Source: a virus
Reading direction: 5' to 3' (one strand)
Virus record (IMG/VR): IMGVR_UViG_3300012036_000007
Coordinates: 1-64,000 of that record
Length of the DNA: 64,000 nt
The notes under the pieces are model-generated. The model ran no database searches. It was not told the origin of the DNA and worked only from the letters and a program-made list of their open reading frames with translations. A program made the translations under genes and the position numbers. Of this stretch, positions 34,598 through 41,366 are shown one piece after another. Numbering within the stretch: position 1 is the first letter of the stretch; each line of letters begins with the position of its first letter.

Positions 34598-35104
34598 ATG
34601 AGATTGATTTTAATCGGGTGCAGCAAGACAAAGCTGCCGTACACACCAGAGCGAAAGCGTGGTGGTCGGATCAGGCCGCAAGAGATGTACGGCGGATCGC
34701 TGTTTTCAAAGCGGGTTAAGTATGCTGAGTGTCGCAATCTCCAATGGCGGGTTCTGTCAGCGGAGTACGGGGCATGGCGACCGGACGAAGAGCGCAAACC
34801 GTACGATGAAACACTTGCAGATAAGACACCTGCTGACTTCGCAATCTGGCATGCTTGGGTTGCGTACGATCTGATTCACGAGCTTTTCGAACCGTTTGAG
34901 ACAGGGGAGGCCGAGCAACCGCTTAAGCCTTGCGACCTGACGGTTGAGATCCATGCTGGCAAGTTGTATGCCCATCCGTTGGCTGAGATCTTAGGAAGCC
35001 TCGGAGTGAATGTTGAATTGCCCTGCGAGGGTCTCGGGATTGGGGAGCAGTTGGCAATGTATACCAGCGGTCGGTTGTCCGGTGAATGCGTCGCAAATGC
35101 GTGA
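34598..35104 (+). CDS. DUF6884-like protein
   Basis: This 168-residue protein matches my memory of the DUF6884 pattern: RLILIGCSKTKLP at the start, MYGGSLFSKRVKYAE, WRVLSAEYGAWRPDEERKPYDETL and GLGIGEQLAMY. The members are common in phages and plasmids; the function is not established to my knowledge, though the fold may relate to nucleobase-processing proteins. GTGAGCA is a weak ribosome site. Confidence 0.68.
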   Translation: MRLILIGCSKTKLPYTPERKRGGRIRPQEMYGGSLFSKRVKYAECRNLQWRVLSAEYGAWRPDEERKPYDETLADKTPADFAIWHAWVAYDLIHELFEPFETGEAEQPLKPCDLTVEIHAGKLYAHPLAEILGSLGVNVELPCEGLGIGEQLAMYTSGRLSGECVANA

Positions 35105-35122
35105 ACGAAAATGAGGGAAGCT

Positions 35123-35380
35123 ATGGAGATTCAAGCTACGCCAACAAAGTTTGTGATCGGGATTCCTGGTGAGAAAACAGACGGTCCCTATTTATTTCGG
35201 TCGTCCGCAACTGTCGAGATCGTAGATGAGGCGGCTGGACCGTTCCTTCTGCTCAGCGTTACGAACGATGGTGAGTACCCGGAAAACACATTGCCTATCG
35301 ATCTAACTGAAATAGATGCGTTCTGCAACGCACTGAAATCAATAGCGAGTCAAGTCATTGGAGAGCCTACGAATGAGTGA
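35123..35380 (+). CDS. small hypothetical protein
   Basis: The 85-residue protein is acidic and beta-rich (TKFVIGIPGEKTDGPYLFRSS) and not recognised. The ATG at 35123 is preferred over 35111 because AGGGAAG lies just before it. It overlaps the next short gene by 8 nt. Confidence 0.58.
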   Translation: MEIQATPTKFVIGIPGEKTDGPYLFRSSATVEIVDEAAGPFLLLSVTNDGEYPENTLPIDLTEIDAFCNALKSIASQVIGEPTNE

Positions 35381-35489
35381 AGAACCTCGAACGGATGAAG
35401 AGCTTGAAGAGTTCGTCAAGCAGATCCGAATTAGGGATCAACGCAACGCGGTCAAAAACGAACTGTGGATCACAAACCAGCGGAGCTGA
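35373..35489 (+). CDS. 38-residue acidic peptide
   Basis: An ATG at 35373 with GGAG upstream opens MSEEPRTDEELEEFVKQIRI..., ending at TGA 35489. The amphipathic, charged composition and overlap with the preceding gene suggest that it is real, but it is too short to be sure. Confidence 0.45.
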   Translation: MSEEPRTDEELEEFVKQIRIRDQRNAVKNELWITNQRS

Positions 35490-35519
35490 AAAAACTTTCC
35501 CTTTCTTCCTGATTTCGTA

Positions 35520-35548
35520 TTGCACAAGCAAGACCGTGTCGATATAAT
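35520..35548 (+). promoter_or_regulatory. sigma-70 promoter of regulator unit
   Basis: TTGCAC at 35520-35525 and a perfect TATAAT at 35543-35548 are separated by 17 nt. It is the best sigma-70 promoter in the window. It drives three small genes ending in an XRE-type regulator, so host polymerase controls this unit rather than the phage sigma motif. Confidence 0.78.
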
Positions 35549-35600
35549 TTAGGACATGGCAAGCGAATGACGCGAGCCGAAACTAACCGGAGACAAAACG

Positions 35601-35951
35601 ATGAACGCAGCTGAAATCAAAACTGAAATCGAGCGATTGGCACAAAGCCGCAAAAACCAAGTCAACGTGGAATTCGAGGGATACGACCCCGGCCACGAAA
35701 TGCCGCAAGATCGCATGATCTCGAAATTAATCGACGAAATGCACAGCGGTGGACACATCATGGTCGGCGATGAGATTTACAGCAGCGACGAAATTCAGAC
35801 GATCCGCGAAACGTTTAACGCCAAAGTCAAGCATTTTATGGCTGATTATCATGGTCAAGGCGTACCAACCGCGACTATGCAAGGGTGGGAAAAAGAAGTT
35901 GGGATGAAGCAGAGCCAAATCAAAAACGCTGTCAAAACATTGGGGCTGTAA
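35601..35951 (+). CDS. hypothetical protein in regulator unit
   Basis: The 116-residue protein is charged and mostly helical, with ending MQGWEKEVGMKQSQIKNAVKTL that could be a helix-turn-helix-like segment. GGAG lies upstream of the ATG. It is the first gene after the sigma-70 promoter, with a leader of about 45 nt. Confidence 0.65.
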   Translation: MNAAEIKTEIERLAQSRKNQVNVEFEGYDPGHEMPQDRMISKLIDEMHSGGHIMVGDEIYSSDEIQTIRETFNAKVKHFMADYHGQGVPTATMQGWEKEVGMKQSQIKNAVKTLGL

Positions 35952-35953
35952 TC

Positions 35954-36145
35954 ATGACCAACGATCAAAAGAAAATTGCGGAAAAATACGTCGCCCACTA
36001 TCCGCATCTAAAGCATTTGGCGGACAACGCCAATGCCGATCCGGCGGCAGAAAAAACGCTGGGAGATGAGATAGGCCGGTTGGCCTGTCCTCCAACGGTT
36101 AGCCCGTCCGAACTGTACGCGATCAGCAAACTGGGGATCGCGTGA
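35954..36145 (+). CDS. small hypothetical protein in regulator unit
   Basis: The 63-residue protein (MTNDQKKIAEKYVAHYPHL...) is helical and not recognised. It begins 2 nt after the previous stop and overlaps the XRE regulator start by 4 nt, so the three genes form one translation unit. Confidence 0.58.
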   Translation: MTNDQKKIAEKYVAHYPHLKHLADNANADPAAEKTLGDEIGRLACPPTVSPSELYAISKLGIA

Positions 36146-36513
36146 ACAAGGCACTGCTGAGAGCGTTCCGAAGATCGAAAATGTCGACTTACGAGTTAGC
36201 TGCGACGACGGGATTGAGCAAGTCAACGGTTGGCCGCTGGGTTCGTGGCGAAACTGATTTGTCGGTCTCTAATTTCGAGGCGATCGCGGATGCACTTGGC
36301 CTCACGAGTAAGCAGCACGGAGGTAAACGTACAGCGGGGCCCGGAAAATCGCTTGGGGCTCCGCCGAAACGCGGTGTGGCGAAGGTCCCGTTCAGCGGGC
36401 GGGCGACCCCCGAAGTCGTTGAATTCCTGCGGCAGACGGGCAACATTAGCGAGCAGATCGAAACGGTTGTTCGGCGATCGAAAGCGTTTCGAGAGTGGAA
36501 CCAAGCCCGTTAG
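36142..36513 (+). CDS. XRE-type transcription regulator
   Basis: The 123-residue protein has a Cro/cI-type helix-turn-helix at residues 12-55 (KMSTYELAATTGLSKSTVGRWVRGETDLSVSNFEAIADALGL). A basic linker and a short helical tail follow. It is transcribed from the sigma-70 promoter at 35520 and may repress its own unit or the divergent phage genes, similar to a Cro or cI protein. GTG start, coupled to the gene before. Confidence 0.78.
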   Translation: MNKALLRAFRRSKMSTYELAATTGLSKSTVGRWVRGETDLSVSNFEAIADALGLTSKQHGGKRTAGPGKSLGAPPKRGVAKVPFSGRATPEVVEFLRQTGNISEQIETVVRRSKAFREWNQAR

Positions 36514-36570
36514 GTCGGCAATCAATTGCGTTAGCACAGTCGCAGAATCAAGCCCATTTCGTGATCCGTG

Positions 36571-36595
36571 GATTCCCCTATCATGATGGGGAATC
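36571..36595. repeat. 8-bp inverted repeat upstream of nuclease gene
   Basis: GATTCCCC at 36571-36578 and GGGGAATC at 36588-36595 flank a 9-nt loop, 21 nt before the preferred start of the nuclease gene. There is no T-tract, so an operator or an mRNA hairpin is more likely than a terminator. Confidence 0.5.
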
Positions 36596-36615
36596 ATCAA
36601 CGAAAGGCTTTTGGT

Positions 36616-37704
36616 ATGGTCAAGAAAAAGAATCCGGTTGCCGTTTGGTTAACCGCAGTTGTCGGCATCTTCGCCGTCCTCATCTTCGGTTGCTGCGGTA
36701 TGGGTGGGCTTTCCGTTTTGCTGTCGCCAGTCACAGTCAAGATCGCAGATGAGTCTCCCATATTCGATGAGCCTCAAGCATCGGCGCCAGACGAGGAGGT
36801 GGGACCATCGACTGAACCGCTCGACGAACTGGATGTCCTTGACAGCATTCCTCTGAAAGAGAGCGAGCCTGATACCGATCCCGTAGTTGCCGACTCATCG
36901 CCCCAGCCAGAGCCGCGAACGTGGAACACAAGCGACGGCAATAACACGATCGAAGCGAGGCTGACAAACTATGTGCGTGAGAGCGAGACCGTTGAGCTAG
37001 AGAATGTCAGCACTGGCAAGCGTGGTGAAGTGCCTTTGGCTAGTCTGAGTCTTACCGATCGCGAATACGTCAAAGCCATTTGGGGGCCACCGATTAACGA
37101 AGGGGCTGAGGTCCTCGTTGGCATGATCTCCCGCACCAAAGACGGTGACACGATCGACTTCAAGTCGTTGGATGGTCGGGAAACGACTATCCGGCTCGAG
37201 GGTGTCGATGCCCCTGAAAAGGCGCAGCGATTTGGAGAAGAATCCACGGAATGGATCTCTCGAAAGATGTTCAACAAAATCGGCCGTGCTGAGATCACCG
37301 GCAAAGATCGGTACGGTAGATCGCTTGGCTATCTGTATGTCGGCGATGACTGGGTGAATGAGGACCTACTGACCGCTGGCCTCGCTTGGCACTACGTGAA
37401 GTACAACAAAGACACGCGACTTGCAGAGGCACAGCAGACGGCACGGAGGCTTGGGCGTGGCTTATGGGCGGACGCTAGGAAAGTCGCACCGTGGGATTAC
37501 CGCAATGGCCAGCGAGTCGAGACCGCATTGCCTGCCAATGTCGAGAGCACGCGAGAGGATGAGGAGATCGTCTACATCACGGACACGGGCACGAAGTACC
37601 ACCGTGAGAGCTGCCGCTTTGCCAAGAAGTCGCACTACCCGATTCCGCTAAGCAGGGCTACATCTGCTTACGAACCGTGCAAAGTCTGCAATCCAAAGCG
37701 CTAG
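36616..37704 (+). CDS. membrane-anchored thermonuclease with SHD1-like domain
   Basis: The 362-residue protein has an N-terminal signal anchor (about 9-28), an acidic linker, an SLA1-homology-like domain at about 84-135 (RTWNTSDGNNTIEARLTNYV...VPLASLSLTDREYV), a staphylococcal nuclease domain at about 150-285 (DGDTIDF, RLEGVDAPEKAQRFGEES, DRYGRSLGYLYVGDDWVNEDLL), and a C-terminal YHRESCRFAKK...CKVC module. SHD1-like domains are frequent in planctomycete extracytoplasmic proteins, which supports the host assignment. The ATG at 36616 has AAAGG 8 nt upstream; an earlier in-frame ATG lies in the inverted repeat. It may degrade extracellular or incoming foreign DNA. Confidence 0.82.
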   Translation: MVKKKNPVAVWLTAVVGIFAVLIFGCCGMGGLSVLLSPVTVKIADESPIFDEPQASAPDEEVGPSTEPLDELDVLDSIPLKESEPDTDPVVADSSPQPEPRTWNTSDGNNTIEARLTNYVRESETVELENVSTGKRGEVPLASLSLTDREYVKAIWGPPINEGAEVLVGMISRTKDGDTIDFKSLDGRETTIRLEGVDAPEKAQRFGEESTEWISRKMFNKIGRAEITGKDRYGRSLGYLYVGDDWVNEDLLTAGLAWHYVKYNKDTRLAEAQQTARRLGRGLWADARKVAPWDYRNGQRVETALPANVESTREDEEIVYITDTGTKYHRESCRFAKKSHYPIPLSRATSAYEPCKVCNPKR

Positions 37705-37773
37705 ACAAAGATTGGCGACGAGGTTGATTGCATTCCACAACGCCGAATGAAAGAGAGGTGTCGCTAACCAAGG

Positions 37774-38145
37774 TTATTTATGCCCGCTCTCCTCGGTGAC
37801 AATAGTTTCGATTCTTTTCCAAACTGAGTCGTTTAGCTCGTCGTTTTCGTATTTACGCGCTAGAGCAGTAAGCACGCTGGTGGCTTCCTTGCTTTTGCCT
37901 TGGATTCTCACCTGCAGGGATCGAACAGACTGCAACGCCCAAACGCGAAATTCATCTTGCATGTTCTCGCAACCGAGCACTTGCAGCCATGCGTGTATTG
38001 AGTCTTCATTTGGGGGATTCTTCTCGCCTCGTTCGATTTGCGAGACCATCGAAACCGAATGACCACTCGCCTTCGCAAGGGTTACTAGGGTTTCCTTAGC
38101 TTCGCGTCTCGCTTTCCTTAGTTGGTCGCCAAAAATATGTGCCAT
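37774..38145 (-). CDS. XRE-type transcription regulator, minus strand
   Basis: The 123-residue protein has a clear Cro/cI-type helix-turn-helix at residues 5-60 (LRKARREAKETLVTLAKASGHSVSMVSQIERGEKNPP), then a helical C-terminal half. It is transcribed away from the Rad50-like gene, with a 319-nt intergenic region holding several dyads, so it probably represses its own or the divergent promoter. Together with the XRE gene at 36142 it suggests a two-regulator switch, though no integrase is visible. Confidence 0.78.
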   Translation of the reverse strand: MAHIFGDQLRKARREAKETLVTLAKASGHSVSMVSQIERGEKNPPNEDSIHAWLQVLGCENMQDEFRVWALQSVRSLQVRIQGKSKEATSVLTALARKYENDELNDSVWKRIETIVTEESGHK

Positions 38146-38176
38146 TGTGATTGCCTGATGTTTAGCAGCTGGAATC

Positions 38177-38196
38177 CCTCGATCTTAGAATCGAGG
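38177..38196. repeat. 7-bp hairpin upstream of minus-strand regulator
   Basis: CCTCGAT and ATCGAGG flank a 6-nt loop, 32 nt before the minus-strand regulator start. It lies in its probable leader and could be an operator or an mRNA hairpin. The same gap also holds TTCCACC/GGTGGAA arms farther apart. Confidence 0.4.
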
Positions 38197-38328
38197 TGAA
38201 AGGTTTCCACCCGACTGGTGTAACTAAACCGGGGCGGTGGAATCCGGTCAAGTTCACGGAATGGGAAAAGCCTGATAATTGGGGAAATTGACGATCTTGC
38301 GATGGAATCTACAGTTAGAGCTGTGTGC

Positions 38329-38342
38329 GTGATCAGGATCAC
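38329..38342. promoter_or_regulatory. operator-like dyad GTGATC-AG-GATCAC
   Basis: A perfect 6-bp inverted repeat with a 2-nt centre lies between the divergent regulator and the Rad50-like gene, about 50 nt before promoter site F. It is a good candidate operator for the XRE protein at 37774-38145. Confidence 0.45.
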
Positions 38343-38390
38343 AGTATTTCCACTTTCTCGCGGATCTGGACTGGTGGCCAATTTTTTTAA

Positions 38391-38419
38391 TTGCAATCGC
38401 CTTCCCGCCCTTGCGTCTA
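38391..38419 (+). promoter_or_regulatory. phage ECF-type promoter motif, site F
   Basis: TTGCAATC at 38391-38398 (two changes in the first block) and TGCGTCTA at 38412-38419, spacer 13 nt. It precedes the Rad50-like gene by 45 nt. Confidence 0.68.
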
Positions 38420-38464
38420 CCGGAATGAATCCATTTTCATTCTCTGACGCAAAGGCAAATAAGC

Positions 38465-39895
38465 ATGGCAACCGCCACTGAAGTATCCATCAATCACGTC
38501 CAGGCCATCGAGCACGTGGAATTCGATATGCCGCCCGGTCAGGGTGGCATCCGAATCATCAAGGGCAGAAACGGAGCTGGCAAAACCACGGCCCTGCTTT
38601 GTGTCTCTGCCCTCTTGGGTGAGAAAGTCACACTCGGGGTCAGCGACGGCCATGATCGCGGTTCGATCAAAGGCATGGGGGTCGAGAAGGTTGTAACCGA
38701 CAAGATCCGAACCAAGGGCAAGACCGACACGAAATCGCTGACCGGTCGATTCAATATCTCGGATTTGGTTGATCCACGCTTGAAGGATGCGGCTGCTCGA
38801 AACAAGGCACGGGTCAAGGCTCTGGTTTCCCTCACGTCAAACGATTACGGCCCCGAAGACTTCTACGGTCTGTTTGGCGGCGAAGATAAGTTCTGGGATA
38901 CCGTCGATGCCGAATCGCTCGAAGGGGCATCTGATCTTTTGGAGTTGGCAGGCAAGGTCAAGCGGGCAACCGATGCGGTAGCGAAAGGCTACGAAGTCAG
39001 TGTCGAAGATTCTGAGGCACGTTGGCAAGTGGCGGTAGAACAATCCAAGGGTGCTAAGCCAGATCAACCGCCTAAGGGGGTCGCGGAGTTGGCAGACGCG
39101 TACTCGGCATCCAAGTCAGCTTTGGAGCAAGGTCGGGCGCAAAACGAAGCCAATGAGACAGCACGTAGGGACAACGAATCGATTGATGCTAAGCTCGAAC
39201 AGCATCTGTCGTTTGAGCCCGATTACGATGTGGAAGAGACCCGCGAAGGGCTGGCCAGGACCATAGAAACGGTTGAGGTACTTCGAAAGAAGTTAGAAGC
39301 CGCTGAAGCATCCAAAGCGGAGTATGAAAAGCGAGTCAATCAGATTGACGCATGGACGGCCCGTCGTGATGAGCTGGCATCGATGCGCAAGCCCGTCAGT
39401 TTGAGCGTGGTCGATGTGGATTCACTCGAATCCGATGAGCGTCATGCTTTGGAAGCCCTCCACAATGCGGAAGCGGCAAAGCAGCAATGGGAGGCAGCCA
39501 CGCGAGCGAAGGAACTGTCGGATCAGATCAAGAGCGACCAAGACCGAGCCAAGAAGTTTCGGGCGATCGCAAAGGGGACTTCCGATGTCGTAACCAGCAA
39601 GCTCGATGTTGAGGGCCTCAAGCTAGTTGACAGTGTGCTGATGAGCGAACACGCCCGCCGCGGTAAGTGGGTGGCCTTCGATGAGCTGAGCGAGGGAGAG
39701 CGATGCCGGATTGCAATTGCGATCGCAATCCAGGCCCTTGGCGCAGGCGGCGTCCTGGTGCTAGAGCAAGAGGTTTGGCAGTCACTCGATACGGCCACCC
39801 GTGAGGCGGTGCGGGATCAGTGCTGTGATGCAAAGGTCTGGCTGGTATCGGGCGAGGTCGGTGATTGCGATCTGTGCGTCGAAAGCGAGGTCTGA
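38465..39895 (+). CDS. Rad50/SbcC-like ABC ATPase
   Basis: The 476-residue protein has Walker A GRNGAGKTT at 34-42, a coiled-coil centre (about 185-350, rich in A, E, K), an ABC signature LSEGERCRIAIAIA near 413-425, and Walker B GVLVLEQEVW. The order Walker A, coiled coil, signature, Walker B is that of Rad50/SbcC/SMC proteins. The coiled coil is short and lacks a zinc hook. The Walker B has Glu-Gln where Asp-Glu is usual (LEQE), which may change hydrolysis. No nuclease partner is adjacent. DNA-end processing or replication support is likely. Confidence 0.8.
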   Translation: MATATEVSINHVQAIEHVEFDMPPGQGGIRIIKGRNGAGKTTALLCVSALLGEKVTLGVSDGHDRGSIKGMGVEKVVTDKIRTKGKTDTKSLTGRFNISDLVDPRLKDAAARNKARVKALVSLTSNDYGPEDFYGLFGGEDKFWDTVDAESLEGASDLLELAGKVKRATDAVAKGYEVSVEDSEARWQVAVEQSKGAKPDQPPKGVAELADAYSASKSALEQGRAQNEANETARRDNESIDAKLEQHLSFEPDYDVEETREGLARTIETVEVLRKKLEAAEASKAEYEKRVNQIDAWTARRDELASMRKPVSLSVVDVDSLESDERHALEALHNAEAAKQQWEAATRAKELSDQIKSDQDRAKKFRAIAKGTSDVVTSKLDVEGLKLVDSVLMSEHARRGKWVAFDELSEGERCRIAIAIAIQALGAGGVLVLEQEVWQSLDTATREAVRDQCCDAKVWLVSGEVGDCDLCVESEV

Positions 39896-39899
39896 CCCG

Positions 39900-40097
39900 A
39901 TGGACGATCAAGAAGTGTTGGCAGAAGACATGACGAAGGCCGCTCACAGCTTGGATTTTGCTGTGGGTAGTTTGCGGGAAGCGATCAAGACCGCATCTGG
40001 CCAGCAAGTTGTCGAACTTGATGAGATGGTTGCCGACATCGATCGAGTCATGCGGAAGCTACACGGTTTGCGTGAAGAGGTTTCACGTGATGGGTAG
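39900..40097 (+). CDS. small coiled-coil protein
   Basis: The 65-residue protein is a probable helical hairpin (ELDEMVADIDRVMRKLHGLREEV). It begins 4 nt after the Rad50-like gene, with GAGG upstream, and could be a partner of that ATPase. An earlier in-frame start would overlap the ATPase gene and is rejected. Confidence 0.58.
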   Translation: MDDQEVLAEDMTKAAHSLDFAVGSLREAIKTASGQQVVELDEMVADIDRVMRKLHGLREEVSRDG

Positions 40098-40131
40098 AGC
40101 CGACTAGTCCCAACCTCTTAGCAACCACCCA

Positions 40132-40160
40132 AAGCCAGCCTATTCAGGTTGGCTTTTTTT
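40132..40160 (+). terminator. intrinsic terminator after Rad50-like unit
   Basis: AAGCCAGCCT at 40132-40141 pairs with AGGTTGGCTT at 40146-40155 (one G-U), 4-nt loop, followed by a T-run to 40160. It separates the Rad50-like unit from promoter site G, so this segment has a terminator-promoter pair. Confidence 0.85.
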
Positions 40161-40170
40161 GTTGCCCGTC

Positions 40171-40199
40171 GTGCAGTCGAAGGCCATGCAATGCGTCTA
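40171..40199 (+). promoter_or_regulatory. phage ECF-type promoter motif, site G
   Basis: GTGCAGTC at 40171-40178 (two changes) and TGCGTCTA at 40192-40199, 13-nt spacer. It lies right after a terminator and 37 nt before the beta clamp gene, the cleanest promoter context of the set. Confidence 0.75.
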
Positions 40200-40236
40200 A
40201 CACTGGTACTCGTTTCGAAACCAAGAAAGGCATAGC

Positions 40237-41328
40237 ATGAAGTTCCAAATCGCAAGAGACCGATTCCTCACCTCGTTCCAGGTAGCAGCATCGGTCGCCC
40301 CGAACAAATCCCCGAAGGATATCCTCAAGTACGTGAAGTGCATCGCAAGTGAGGGCCGTATCTCGCTCTCTGCCACGGATATGGACCACGGGGTAAAACT
40401 GGAACTCACCGGAGCGGCGGAACAAGATGGAAGCTGCTTGTTTCACGCAGAACGGATGTTGCGGATCTTGAAAGAGACGGACGCAGACGACATTGAATTC
40501 GAGCTGAACGGAACGGATCTTCGCATCGCTGCGGGCAAAGCCGACTTTAAGCTCTCGACGGCCAACCCTTATGAGCATCCAGGTGTGGAGTTGATCAAGG
40601 ACGGGGAAACCATCACTCTCGATAAGCGGGCTATTTGTCAGGGGCTCAAATTCACGTCCTTTGCGACCGACTCGGAGAGCAGCCGGTATGCGTTGGGGGG
40701 CGTCAATATCGAGCTGGATGGCGGGGTGTTGAACTTCATCGGCACCGATGGCCGTAGGCTGTCGAGGTTTCACATCGATGACATCGCAGGCAAGGACATG
40801 CGCGGAATTGTCCCGACGCGAGCTTGTCAGTTGTTGGCCCGGACACTGGTGAGCGAGGGTGATGCTGAGATCCGGATGACCCATAATCATCTGCAGGTGA
40901 CAACCGAACGGGGTTGCTTGTGGACCCGACTAGTAGAGGGTCGGTATCCTTCGTGGCGTCAGGTTATCCCAGATCGTGATGGTTCGACGTTTGAGGTTCA
41001 TGTCGGGTCTTTATTGAGCTGCGTCAGGCAGGCTTCGATCACGACCGAGAAGGAATCGCGTGGCGTGAATATGACGATCAGCAGTGGGTTGCTAACCATG
41101 GCCTCCAAGACAGCGGATGTTGGTGCCTCAAAGTCAGAGATTCCGATTGCATACGAGGGTGCTGAAATTGATGTGGTGTTGGACCATCGATACGCCTTGG
41201 ATTACTTGCAGGCGTTGGACCCCCTTGACGTTGTAGGGATCTCGATGGTGAGCAGCCATCAGACTGTGTTGCTCACCTCTGGCAATGGTAGCGAGTACGT
41301 CATCATGCCGATGTCCAAAGATCAGTAA
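40237..41328 (+). CDS. dnaN: DNA polymerase III beta sliding clamp homologue
   Basis: The 363-residue protein has the length and three-domain repeat of bacterial DnaN: MKFQIARDRFLTSFQVAASVA at the start, RYALGGVNIELDGGVLNFIGTDGRRLSR in domain 2, FVEGRYPSWRQVIP-like VEGRYPSWRQVIP, and the C-terminal SEYVIMPM. It should form the ring that tethers a polymerase. A phage-encoded beta clamp of the bacterial type is uncommon; it may recruit host polymerase III to phage DNA. GAAAGGC lies 8 nt upstream of the ATG. Confidence 0.92.
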   Translation: MKFQIARDRFLTSFQVAASVAPNKSPKDILKYVKCIASEGRISLSATDMDHGVKLELTGAAEQDGSCLFHAERMLRILKETDADDIEFELNGTDLRIAAGKADFKLSTANPYEHPGVELIKDGETITLDKRAICQGLKFTSFATDSESSRYALGGVNIELDGGVLNFIGTDGRRLSRFHIDDIAGKDMRGIVPTRACQLLARTLVSEGDAEIRMTHNHLQVTTERGCLWTRLVEGRYPSWRQVIPDRDGSTFEVHVGSLLSCVRQASITTEKESRGVNMTISSGLLTMASKTADVGASKSEIPIAYEGAEIDVVLDHRYALDYLQALDPLDVVGISMVSSHQTVLLTSGNGSEYVIMPMSKDQ

Positions 41329-41366
41329 GCTTGAACTTGGGCCAAGACCGGTGATAACTAGCCGCT

